A stretch of 64,000 nt of DNA from Ereboglobus luteus (lineage in GTDB: Bacteria > Verrucomicrobiota > Verrucomicrobiia > Opitutales > Opitutaceae): positions 1,468,501 to 1,532,500 of the forward strand of contig NZ_CP023004.1 in the NCBI RefSeq assembly GCF_003096195.1. Direction: 5' to 3'. How positions within the stretch are numbered: position 1 is the first letter of the stretch; every line of letters begins with the position of its first letter. Of the stretch, positions 1 through 8,477 are shown piece by piece. A model generated the notes under the pieces. It had not been told where the DNA came from. It did not search any database and was given only the letters and a program-made list of their open reading frames with translations. The position numbers and the translations under genes were made by a program.

Positions 1-2
1 TC

Positions 3-269
3 AGCAATATCAGCGCGCGCGGTGCAAAAACCGCGGGCACGATTACCGGGCTGCGCGAGATGCCGATTGAGGATATCGTCTTCAGCAATGTGCGCATTCA
101 GGCCGTAAAGGGTTTCTCCTGCACGAACACGCGCGACATCACTTTCCGTGACACAGTCATCGACACGGAGTCCGGCCCCGCGCTCACGCTGCGCAACTCG
201 TCCGAAATCGACACCGCCGGCCTGCGCACCCGAAAGCCGAGCGACGGCACGCCGCTTGTGGCCCAATAA
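3..269 (+). CDS. GH28-family polygalacturonase, C-terminal fragment
   Basis: The reading frame is open from base 3 and stops at 269, so the gene enters from the left edge and only about 88 C-terminal residues are visible. They form short beta-strand repeats (SNISARGAKTAGTITG, EDIVFSNVRIQAVKGF, RDITFRDTVIDTESG) like the last coils of a right-handed parallel beta-helix in GH28 pectinases. The complete GH28 gene at 11256-12683 ends with comparable coils (RDITFENMDV). No catalytic motif lies in this part, so the family call rests on the repeat style and on the pectinolytic neighbours. It sits 30 bp before the GH3 gene and is probably in the same operon. Confidence 0.6.
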   Translation, partial: SNISARGAKTAGTITGLREMPIEDIVFSNVRIQAVKGFSCTNTRDITFRDTVIDTESGPALTLRNSSEIDTAGLRTRKPSDGTPLVAQ

Positions 270-299
270 ACAGTCTTTGCCTTCAATCATCCAAAAAGC

Positions 300-2951
300 A
301 TGTCCCACAAATTCACCAAAATCGCCGTTCTGCTGGTTTGTATTTCGGCTCTTCAGTCCTTCAGCATTTCAGCCTTTTCCTCCACGCCCGCGTTTCGAAA
401 TCCCGACCTGCCGCTCGAACAACGCCTCGATGACCTTGTCTCGCAACTCACGATTGATGAAAAAATCGGACAGCTCATGATGGCCACGCCCGCCATTCCA
501 CGCCTGGGCATTCCGGCTTACGATTGGTGGAACGAGGCGCTGCACGGCGTCGCGCGCAATGGAGTCGCGACCGTTTATCCGCAGGCCATCGGGCTCGCTG
601 CCACATGGAATCCCGAGCTGCACCAGCGCGTCGCCGATAGCATCGCCACCGAGGCGCGCGCGAAAAATAACGAGCTCCTTCGCACGTCCAAAACAGGCAA
701 CACGAAACGCTACCAAGGGCTCACCATTTGGTCGCCCAACATAAATATCTTCCGCGATCCACGATGGGGCAGGGGACAGGAAACCTACGGCGAGGATCCG
801 CTTCTCACTTCCGAGCTAGGCGTTGCGTTTGTGCGCGGACTTCAGGGTGACGATCCGCGTTATCTCAAGACCGTCGCCACGATAAAACACTACGCCGTGC
901 ACAGCGGCCCCGAACCGCTTCGCCATCGTTTCAACGCGATCTCATCCGAGCGCGATTTGTGGGAAACATATCTGCCCGCGTTCGAGGCCGGAATCGTCGA
1001 GGGCCGCGCGGGATCCCTCATGAGCGCCTACAACGCCATCAACGGCATTCCCGCGCCGGCGCACCGCGAACTCCTCACCGACATTCTGCGCGACAAATGG
1101 GGTTTCGAAGGCGCGGTCGTCAGTGACGTTGGCGGCATTGCCGACATCTGGCGTCCGAAGGCGCACCTCTATTCCAAGGATGCCGCCGAGGCCAGCGCCG
1201 CCGCTATCAAGGCCGGCAACGAACTCGCCAGTGATAAAACCTATGAGGCGCTTCCCGACGCGCTCAAACGCGGGCTCATCACCGAGACCGAAATCGACAC
1301 CGCGCTGCGCCGCCTGCTCAAACTCCTGTTCAGGCTCGGCCATTTCGATCCGCCCGACCGCGTGCCCTATCGAGGCATTCCAATTTCTGAAAACGACTCG
1401 CCCGCGCACGACGCGCTCGCGCTCGAGGCAGCGCGCCAAAGTCTCGTGCTTCTTAAAAATGACGGCGCGCTTCCGCTCGATGCCAAAAAACTCGCGGGCA
1501 AAACCGTCGCGATCCTCGGCCCCGCCGGGTTCGAGGAATCCACGATTATCGGCAACTACGCCGGCACCCCGTCGCGCAAGGTCACGCTGGCCGATGGCAT
1601 TCGCGCCAAGCTTGAATCAAAAGGCGTGCGCGTGCTCGCCGAGCCCGCCGTGCCGCTTGTGAAAGGTTTTCGTGTCACTGGTGACGCAATTCCTGACGGC
1701 GTGCTTTTCACCGACGCCACGCGCGCCACGCCGGGACTCAAGGCGGAGGTATTTTCCAACGAAAAACAGGACTCAAAAAAACCAAACCTCGTCGGAAACC
1801 TCGTCGCCACGCAAATGCAGACACAAATCGACCTGCAATGGGATGAAACGCAACCCGCGGGCGAGATTCCCATCACGCACGCCTCCATCCGCTGGACGGG
1901 TGTCATGGTGCCGAAAATCACCGGCGAATACACGCTTGGAGTCGTTTCCGAGGGCGCGATGCGTCTCTACATCAACGACAAGCGTGTCATCGATTTCTGG
2001 CGGCGCGACGCCGAGCGTCCGCTCAGCACCACCATTACGCTCAACGCCGGACAGACCTATGACATCCGCATCGAATACGTGCAGCTAACCCGCAAAGGCC
2101 GCGTTCAGCTCGGCTGGATTGCGCCTGGCAACAACGACGCGCACGACCGCGCCATGGCCGCCGCGCGCGCCGCCGACCACATCATCCTCACGCTCGGCAT
2201 CACGCCCGATCTTGAGGGCGAGTCGATGACAGTCACGGCCGAGGGATTCACCGGCGGGGACCGGCTCACTCTCCAGCTTCCCGAAACGCAGCGCGTGCTG
2301 CTCGACCAAATCGCCGCGTTGAAAAAGCCCGTTATACTTGTTCTTACCGGTGGCGCGGCGATCGCGTTCGATGATGCAAAAGCAAACGCCGCCCTCTTCG
2401 CGTGGTATTACGGACAGCGCGGTGCCGACGCCGTCGCCGAGGCCCTTCTGGGCGAGACGAATCCCGCGGGCCGCCTGCCGGTCACGTTCTACAAAAACGA
2501 CGGCGACCTGCCGCCCTTCGAGGATTATTCGATGGCGAACCGCACCTACCGCTACTTTACCGGCAAGCCCCTTTACGCGTTCGGACACGGCCTGAGTTAC
2601 ACGACATTTGAATATCAAAACCTCGCGCTCCAAACAAACGCCACCGGCGGTGTCACCGCGAAAGTCACAATCAAAAACACCGGCGCGCGCGACGGTGACG
2701 AAGTCGTGCAAATCTACGCCACCGCGAAAAACGCTCCCGTGCCCATGCCGCTCCGCCAGCTCGCCGGATTCAAGCGCGTCACGCTCAAGGCCGACGAAAC
2801 CGCGACGGTTGAAATCGAAATTCCCTTCGCGCGCCTGCGCCGTTGGGACGAGGCGAACAAACGCTACACGGTAGATGCCTGCGACTGGCTTTTCGCCGCC
2901 GGTCCCGCATCCGATAACCCCGCGCTCACCGCGAATTACAAAACGCGTTAA
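300..2951 (+). CDS. Glycoside hydrolase family 3 with PA14 insert (beta-glucosidase/beta-xylosidase)
   Basis: An exported 883-residue exo-glycosidase releasing beta-linked glucose or xylose from oligosaccharides. The N-terminus is a signal peptide (KIAVLLVCISALQSFSISA). The GH3 N-terminal TIM barrel covers about residues 40-350, with the KHYAVHSGPE motif and the nucleophile Asp276 in GAVVSDVGG. A PA14-like carbohydrate-binding insert lies at about 480-610 (GVMVPKITGEYTLGV, LYINDKRVIDFW), splitting the C-terminal GH3 domain, and a fibronectin-III-like domain ends the protein (residues about 770-870, NTGARDGDEVVQIY). This layout is common in family 3 beta-xylosidases and beta-glucosidases of biomass degraders. 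Substrate is not decidable from sequence alone; with GH28, GH43 and xylAB nearby, xylo- or pectic oligosaccharides are likely. The pectate lyase follows after 4 bp. Confidence 0.92.
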   Translation: MSHKFTKIAVLLVCISALQSFSISAFSSTPAFRNPDLPLEQRLDDLVSQLTIDEKIGQLMMATPAIPRLGIPAYDWWNEALHGVARNGVATVYPQAIGLAATWNPELHQRVADSIATEARAKNNELLRTSKTGNTKRYQGLTIWSPNINIFRDPRWGRGQETYGEDPLLTSELGVAFVRGLQGDDPRYLKTVATIKHYAVHSGPEPLRHRFNAISSERDLWETYLPAFEAGIVEGRAGSLMSAYNAINGIPAPAHRELLTDILRDKWGFEGAVVSDVGGIADIWRPKAHLYSKDAAEASAAAIKAGNELASDKTYEALPDALKRGLITETEIDTALRRLLKLLFRLGHFDPPDRVPYRGIPISENDSPAHDALALEAARQSLVLLKNDGALPLDAKKLAGKTVAILGPAGFEESTIIGNYAGTPSRKVTLADGIRAKLESKGVRVLAEPAVPLVKGFRVTGDAIPDGVLFTDATRATPGLKAEVFSNEKQDSKKPNLVGNLVATQMQTQIDLQWDETQPAGEIPITHASIRWTGVMVPKITGEYTLGVVSEGAMRLYINDKRVIDFWRRDAERPLSTTITLNAGQTYDIRIEYVQLTRKGRVQLGWIAPGNNDAHDRAMAAARAADHIILTLGITPDLEGESMTVTAEGFTGGDRLTLQLPETQRVLLDQIAALKKPVILVLTGGAAIAFDDAKANAALFAWYYGQRGADAVAEALLGETNPAGRLPVTFYKNDGDLPPFEDYSMANRTYRYFTGKPLYAFGHGLSYTTFEYQNLALQTNATGGVTAKVTIKNTGARDGDEVVQIYATAKNAPVPMPLRQLAGFKRVTLKADETATVEIEIPFARLRRWDEANKRYTVDACDWLFAAGPASDNPALTANYKTR

Positions 2952-2955
2952 AACC

Positions 2956-4224
2956 ATGGCCAGCCCCCTCCCGCTCCTTTTTGCATCCGCGTTCGTTTTG
3001 GCGAACGTGACGCTTGCCGGTGCGCTCACGCCCATGCGCGTTGCCGCGCTTTCGGACGAGGAGCGTCTCGCTTGGGAGGATTATGTCTCGCGCTCGCGCG
3101 CTGCCGCGCGCGCCGATCAAGCCGCGGTTGAAGCCGAGCTCGCCGCGCAAACACCACGCGCCGCCACCACGCGCGCGCCCGACGGTCCTGACTTCAAAAT
3201 GCCCTCGCCCTTCGGTGACGCGTGGCACGGCACCGCCACCGCGCAAAAGCTCGCCGACATCGTCCTCTCGTATCAAACGCCCTCGGGCGGCTGGTCGAAG
3301 CACACCGATTATTCGCAAGGCACGCGCAAACCCGGCATGCTTTGGTCGTCGCAATACGCGCCGGGGAAGTCACCGCATTATCTCGCCACATTCGACAACG
3401 GCTCCACCACCGGGCAGATGCGATTTCTCGCCGCGGCTGCGCATGCGACTAGGCGAGACGATTGCAAGGGCGCCTTCATCAGGGGCCTCCGCTTCATCCT
3501 CGACTCGCAGTATCCCGCCGGCGGCTGGCCGCAAGTTTACCCGATTGAGGGCGGCTATCACGACAACATCACCTACAACGACGACGTCATGACGAGCATC
3601 CTCGAATTGCTCCGCGATATTGCGAACGGCGACGAGCGCTACGCCTTTGTTGACGCCGCGCTGCGCGAAAAGTCCGCCGTCGCGCTCGCCGCCGGCCTGC
3701 GTTGCGTGGTGGCGACGCAGTATGTGAATTCCTCCGGACGCAAGACCGTTTGGTGCGCGCAGCACGACCCGCTCACTCTCCTGCCCGCCGCCGCCCGCAA
3801 AATGGAGCCAGCCATGCTCAGCGGACACGAAAGCGCGAACCTGTTGAAATTTCTGATGACGCTTAAAAATCCGCCTCCGGAAATTGTCGCCTCAATCGAA
3901 GCCGGGCTCGCGTGGCTGGACGAGGTTAGAGTCACCGGCATCACCCGCGTGCGCCGCGATGGCAAAACTCTCTACGTGCCCGATCCCGAATCGACGGAGG
4001 TGTATTGGGCGCGCTTTTATGATCCGCTGGACAACCGCCCAGTGTTTCCCGGGCGCGACGGTGTCATCTACGGCAGCTTTACCGAGATGGCCGCCGCCGG
4101 CCACGGTCACGGCTACTCCTACTACAGCACACTGCCGGGAAGTGTTTTTAACACTGCGCAAAAGAAATGGCGTAAGCAACTCGCCGCCGGAGCTGGGCGG
4201 GGCAAGTCGAAATCCCACCGCTAG
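2956..4224 (+). CDS. Pectate lyase, PL10-like
   Basis: A secreted lyase cleaving polygalacturonate by beta-elimination. The start at 2956 is chosen because it gives a clean signal peptide (PLPLLFASAFVLANVTLAGA) right after the GH3 stop; the frame is open further upstream, but that part overlaps GH3. The 422-residue product shows PL10/PelA family signatures: QTPSGGWSKHTDYSQG (about residue 120), ATFDNGSTTGQMRFLA, DSQYPAGGWPQVYP and YNDDVMTSILELL, followed by WCAQHDPLTLLPAAARKMEP. GGW repeats mark the toroidal alpha/alpha fold. It lies 4 bp after GH3 and 47 bp before the symporter, suggesting one transcript. An unbroken C5 run at 2964-2968 shows that not every short C run here is out of frame. 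Confidence 0.88.
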   Translation: MASPLPLLFASAFVLANVTLAGALTPMRVAALSDEERLAWEDYVSRSRAAARADQAAVEAELAAQTPRAATTRAPDGPDFKMPSPFGDAWHGTATAQKLADIVLSYQTPSGGWSKHTDYSQGTRKPGMLWSSQYAPGKSPHYLATFDNGSTTGQMRFLAAAAHATRRDDCKGAFIRGLRFILDSQYPAGGWPQVYPIEGGYHDNITYNDDVMTSILELLRDIANGDERYAFVDAALREKSAVALAAGLRCVVATQYVNSSGRKTVWCAQHDPLTLLPAAARKMEPAMLSGHESANLLKFLMTLKNPPPEIVASIEAGLAWLDEVRVTGITRVRRDGKTLYVPDPESTEVYWARFYDPLDNRPVFPGRDGVIYGSFTEMAAAGHGHGYSYYSTLPGSVFNTAQKKWRKQLAAGAGRGKSKSHR

Positions 4225-4271
4225 TCTTTTCCCTTCACCACGCACTTTTAGCCAACCCTCATCCCGCACTC

Positions 4272-5954
4272 ATGACACCGCTCGACTGGATTATTATCGC
4301 CGTCTATTTTTGCATCATCGCAGGCATCGTCTGGTGGTCCTCGCGGAAACAGAAGACCGCGGCCGACTATTTCCTTGCCGGACGCCACATCGGCTGGTTC
4401 GTCGTGGGCTGTTCGCTTTTCGCGTCGAACATCGGCTCCGAGCATATCGTCGGGCTTGCGGGCTCGGGCGCGAGCAACGGTATGGCTCAGGCGCACTGGG
4501 AGTTGCATGCGTGGATTATGATCGTGTTCGCGTGGGTGTTCGTGCCGTTCTACTACCGCGCGGGTGTGTTCACCATGCCGGAGTTTTTGGAAAAGCGCTT
4601 CAACGCCAAGACCCGCTGGGTGCTCTCCATCGTCAGTCTCGTGGCATATGTTTTCACCAAGGTCGCGGTGACGGTTTACGCCGGCGCACTCGTTTTTCAG
4701 ACGTTGCTGCCCGACACGTTCGGCTCGCCCGAAAACGCTTTCTGGGTTGGCGCGTTTGTGACGGTTGTTCTCACTGGCGTTTATACCGTGCTCGGCGGTT
4801 TGCGCGCGGTCGTTTACACGGAGGTTGCGCAAACCTTCATCCTGCTTGCCGGCTCATTTATCATTTCGTGGGTGGGGCTGCGCGCACTCGGCGGCTGGGA
4901 CGAGCTCATTGCCACCATCAAACCGCAGGCTGACAAATTCGCGCTCTGGCGCCCGAATTCCGACCCGAATTTTCCGTGGCTGGGCGTCATGATCGCCTCG
5001 CCTGTCATCGGAATCTGGTATTGGTGCACCGACCAATACATCGTGCAGCGCGCGCTCGCTGCGAAAAGTCTGCGCGACGCGCGACGCGGCGCGATCTGGG
5101 GCGGTTTTCTCAAGCTCTGGCCCGTGTTCATTTTCCTCATTCCGGGCATGATCGGCTACGCGCTGCACCAAAAGGGCATGCTTCAAATTCCACTCAAGCC
5201 CGACGGCTCGGGCGAGATTCTTGGCGATGCCGTGTTCGCGACAATGGTGCAGGCACTGCTTCCCGTCGGGGTGCGCGGCATGGTTGTGGCGGGACTTATT
5301 TCGGCGCTCATGTCGTCGCTGGCGTCGCTATTTAACTCGTGTGCCACGCTCTTCACGGTGGATATCTATAATAAACTTTTCCCGAACGCGAGCGATGGCA
5401 AGCAAGTGCGCGTGGGGCGTTTCGCGACGGTTGTCGTCGTTATGTGCGGCATCATTTGGATTCCGATCATGAAGAAGATTTCCGAGGGTAACACGGGTCT
5501 TTACGACTACCTGCAAAACGTGCAAAGTTTCCTCGCGCCGCCGATCACCGCAGTGTTTTTGCTGGGACTGTTCTCCAAGCGTATCAATGCGCGCGGTGCG
5601 TTTGCCGGGCTGGTCGTCGGCTTCGTTCTCGGCATGCTCAAACTCACCGTGCAGACGCTCGCGCAGAGCGGCGTGCTCGGCGACAGTGGCGTGCTTTTCA
5701 CGATCGGCTCCTTCAACGGTTACTATTTCTCGGGCCTGCTTTTCCTGTTCAGCGTGGTGTTTGTCGTCCTCGTGTCGCTCCTCACGCCGCCGCAGCCCGA
5801 GGCGCAGATAGCCGGGCTCACTTATGATTCGCGCACGCCCGAGCAGCGCGCCGAAAACCGTGCCAGTTGGAACTGGGTCGATGTCGCCGGATCTGTCGTC
5901 GTCATCGGGCTGGTGCTTGGCGTCTACCTATACTTCACATGGTGGCTGAGATAA
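4272..5954 (+). CDS. Sodium:solute symporter (SSS family)
   Basis: A 560-residue inner-membrane transporter with about 13-14 hydrophobic segments and the sodium:solute symporter fold. It opens with TPLDWIIIAVYFCIIAGIVWW, then KTAADYFLAGRHIGWFVVG, the classic first part of SGLT-like carriers, followed by SLFASNIGSEHIVGLAGSGA, which carries sodium-site residues. The TVLGGLRAVVYTEVAQTFIL and GLISALMSSLASLFNSCATL segments are family hallmarks. It would import a sugar or uronate coupled to sodium. Placement between pectate lyase and GH43 suggests a pectin-derived mono- or disaccharide, but the substrate is an inference. It is in line with the neighbouring genes (47 bp and 35 bp gaps). Confidence 0.9.
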   Translation: MTPLDWIIIAVYFCIIAGIVWWSSRKQKTAADYFLAGRHIGWFVVGCSLFASNIGSEHIVGLAGSGASNGMAQAHWELHAWIMIVFAWVFVPFYYRAGVFTMPEFLEKRFNAKTRWVLSIVSLVAYVFTKVAVTVYAGALVFQTLLPDTFGSPENAFWVGAFVTVVLTGVYTVLGGLRAVVYTEVAQTFILLAGSFIISWVGLRALGGWDELIATIKPQADKFALWRPNSDPNFPWLGVMIASPVIGIWYWCTDQYIVQRALAAKSLRDARRGAIWGGFLKLWPVFIFLIPGMIGYALHQKGMLQIPLKPDGSGEILGDAVFATMVQALLPVGVRGMVVAGLISALMSSLASLFNSCATLFTVDIYNKLFPNASDGKQVRVGRFATVVVVMCGIIWIPIMKKISEGNTGLYDYLQNVQSFLAPPITAVFLLGLFSKRINARGAFAGLVVGFVLGMLKLTVQTLAQSGVLGDSGVLFTIGSFNGYYFSGLLFLFSVVFVVLVSLLTPPQPEAQIAGLTYDSRTPEQRAENRASWNWVDVAGSVVVIGLVLGVYLYFTWWLR

Positions 5955-5989
5955 GCCCGTAATCCGAAAACCCGGCAATCTTTCAAACA

Positions 5990-7072
5990 ATGAAACGCGT
6001 ATTTATCATGGTGTTCCTCAAGCTGGTGTTGGTCTGCGCCGTTTGCGCCGCGCCCGTTGCGCCGGACATCGACGCGCTGCCACTCGGCCCCAAGAGCGGC
6101 GACCGGCGCGGCGTATTTGATTTTCCGCACACCGGCGAGCCGCCCATGCCCGTCGTCAAACCGCTCTTCGACACGCGCATTCGCGACACCAGCGTCTGCG
6201 CCGGGCCGGACGGCGCGTATTACCTGACCGGCACCACGGGCGAAAACATTTGGGAGTCCAACGAGGGCATCCACCTTTGGAAATCGACCGACTTGAAAAA
6301 TTGGGAGCTCATCGGGCTTGTCTGGAGCATCGAGCGCGACGGCACGTGGCAGAAGCAATGGACGGAGAAAAATGGCAGGCGCCGCCGCGCCGTGTGGGCG
6401 CCCGAGGTGCACTACATCAAGGGCAATTTTTATCTCGCCTATTGTGTCACCGGTCTCGGCACCGGCGTCCTCAAAAGCACGACAGGCAAGCCCGAGGGCC
6501 CCTATCGCAGCATCAACACACCTGACGCTCCGCTCACGCGCGGCATCGACGCATCGCTCTTCGAGGACGACGATGGCAGCGTGTATTTTATTTACGGCAG
6601 CGGTTATCTTGCGCGTTTGAACGACGATCTCACGGGGCTCGCCGAAAAGCCCGTCCGCCTGCGTTGCGACCCCGCCGACAATGACATCGAGCGCCACCAC
6701 CCGAACCGCCCGTGCCTTGAAAGCGAACGCGACCACATCGGCTACGAGGGCGCGGCGATTTTCAAGCGCGACGGCCGCTACTACCTTTCCGGCGCGGAGC
6801 GTTACTACGAGCGCTACCATTGCATGGTCGCCGAATCGAAAAACATTCGCGGACCCTACGGCGCGCGTTATGTCGGCGCGCCCTATGCGGGGCACAACAA
6901 TTTCTTCCGCGACCACGACGGCAACTGGTGGGCGACGATTTTCGGCAACGACAAACAGGCGCCCTTCCGCGAGCGGCCCGGCATCCTGCGCGTTGAGTTT
7001 GACGCCGCCGGGCGCGTCCGCCCCCTGGTCGGCGACGCCGCCCCCTACAAACCACCTTCCAAACGAAAATGA
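5990..7072 (+). CDS. Glycoside hydrolase family 43
   Basis: A 360-residue five-bladed beta-propeller hydrolase, probably exported (N-terminal VFIMVFLKLVLVCAVCAAP). The GH43 acids are recognisable: the general base Asp in DTRIRDTSVCAGPDG, the pKa-modulating Asp in RGIDASLFEDDDGSVY, and the general acid Glu in GYEGAAIFKRDGRYYLS. These enzymes act as alpha-L-arabinofuranosidase, endo-arabinanase, beta-xylosidase or exo-galactanase; which one cannot be decided here. The segment DNDIERHHPNRPCLESERDH before the acid Glu is an unusual insertion that may shape the subsite. The stop overlaps the start of the next gene (ATGA at 7069-7072), implying translational coupling with the uronate-type transporter. 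Confidence 0.85.
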   Translation: MKRVFIMVFLKLVLVCAVCAAPVAPDIDALPLGPKSGDRRGVFDFPHTGEPPMPVVKPLFDTRIRDTSVCAGPDGAYYLTGTTGENIWESNEGIHLWKSTDLKNWELIGLVWSIERDGTWQKQWTEKNGRRRRAVWAPEVHYIKGNFYLAYCVTGLGTGVLKSTTGKPEGPYRSINTPDAPLTRGIDASLFEDDDGSVYFIYGSGYLARLNDDLTGLAEKPVRLRCDPADNDIERHHPNRPCLESERDHIGYEGAAIFKRDGRYYLSGAERYYERYHCMVAESKNIRGPYGARYVGAPYAGHNNFFRDHDGNWWATIFGNDKQAPFRERPGILRVEFDAAGRVRPLVGDAAPYKPPSKRK

Positions 7073-8430
7073 CCACTCCGACAAACTCCTCCCAACAACC
7101 CGCGCGCGCCGGCGGAAACTTCCGCTGGGTCATCTGCACGCTGCTGTTTTTTTCCGTCGCGCTCAATTACATCGACCGAAACATAATCGGCATCCTCAAG
7201 CCGCACCTGAGCGAAAAGCTCGGCTGGGATGAAAACGACTACGGCACGATCGCCGCAGGGTTTAGCTTCGCCTACGCGTTCGGCTACCTGATCGGCGGGC
7301 GGCTCATCCAGCGCTTTGGCGTGCGTTACGGCCTGCCCGGCTTTGTGTTTTTCTGGAGCCTCGCCGCGATGGCGCACGGCCTTTGCGGATTCATTCCCGC
7401 GGAGAGCGTTTTTCGCCTCGGCACCTTCGCGCTTCCCGCGACGGCGCTCGGCTTTCTGTGCGCGCGCATCGCGCTCGGCCTCACCGAGGGCGGCAACTTT
7501 CCCGGAGCGATCAAGGCGGTCGCCGAGTGGTTTCCGCAAAAGGAGCGCGCGCTCGCCACGGGGCTTTTTAACGCGGGCACAAATGTCGGCGCGGTGATCT
7601 GCCCGGTCGGCGTGCCGTGGCTGCTAAAGCACGTCGGCTGGGAATCGACCTTCTTCATCACGGGCGGGCTCGGCTTTGTGTGGCTCTTCGCGTGGTGGTT
7701 TCTCTACGAGTCGCCCGAGCGCAGCAAGCGCGTCTCGAAGAGCGAACTCGCCTACATCCAGGGCGGAAAAACAATCACCGCCGAGGCGGCCGCCGCCGAA
7801 AAAAAGGAAACGATGCCCTGGGGCCGGCTGCTCAGCTACCGCGCCGTGTGGGCCTACATCATCGCCGGAATTCTCGCCGGTCCGGTGTGGGGGTTTTATC
7901 AATTCTTCCTCCCCGATTTTCTCTACAAGCGCTACAATCTCGACCTCCAGCAAACCGGCATCTGGACGGGTGTGTTTTACGCGCTCGCGGCCGTCGGCGG
8001 CGTGTTCTTCGGATGGCTCGCGGGCAAGCTCTTCGACCGGGGCTGGACGATCAACGCCACGCGCAAGGTCGCGCTTCTTATCTGCGCGGTGTCGGTCGTT
8101 CCCGTTTTCTTCGCGCCCTACGTGCCCTCGATCTGGCTGACGGTGTTCATCGTCGGCGTCGCGGGTTCCGCGCACCAGGGCTGGTCGGCGAATTTGTTTA
8201 GTTTTGTTTCCGACACCATGCCGAAAAAGGCGATCAGCTCGGTGGTAGGCCTCGGCGGTTTTGTGACGTATTTCACGGGCGGCGTCGTGTCGAAGGCGAC
8301 CGGCTGGATCCTCCAGGAAACGGGCAGCTACGTGTATGTCTTCGCGTGGGCCTCGCTCATGTATGTGCTCTCGCTCGTCGCCATCCAGCTCCTCGTCCCC
8401 CGCATCCCGCAAACACCGGAGGAGGCCTGA
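7069..8430 (+). CDS. MFS transporter, hexuronate (ExuT/GudP-like)
   Basis: A 453-residue permease of the anion:cation symporter branch of MFS, with about 12 membrane segments. The N-terminal signature RWVICTLLFFSVALNYIDRN followed by LGWDENDYGTIAAGFSFAYA is typical of ExuT and related galacturonate/glucuronate transporters. The loop motif GLTEGGNFPGAIKAVAEWFP and FNAGTNVGAVICPVGVPWL (helices 4-5) are also family hallmarks. It would import D-galacturonate released by the pectinases of this cluster. It is translationally coupled to GH43 by a 4-base overlap, and the second GH43 begins 47 bp downstream. Uronate specificity comes from family resemblance. Confidence 0.88.
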   Translation: MTTPTNSSQQPARAGGNFRWVICTLLFFSVALNYIDRNIIGILKPHLSEKLGWDENDYGTIAAGFSFAYAFGYLIGGRLIQRFGVRYGLPGFVFFWSLAAMAHGLCGFIPAESVFRLGTFALPATALGFLCARIALGLTEGGNFPGAIKAVAEWFPQKERALATGLFNAGTNVGAVICPVGVPWLLKHVGWESTFFITGGLGFVWLFAWWFLYESPERSKRVSKSELAYIQGGKTITAEAAAAEKKETMPWGRLLSYRAVWAYIIAGILAGPVWGFYQFFLPDFLYKRYNLDLQQTGIWTGVFYALAAVGGVFFGWLAGKLFDRGWTINATRKVALLICAVSVVPVFFAPYVPSIWLTVFIVGVAGSAHQGWSANLFSFVSDTMPKKAISSVVGLGGFVTYFTGGVVSKATGWILQETGSYVYVFAWASLMYVLSLVAIQLLVPRIPQTPEEA

Positions 8431-8477
8431 CCCAAGCCAAGTGTCCCTTTCATTCAATCCAAAATCGAAAATCCATC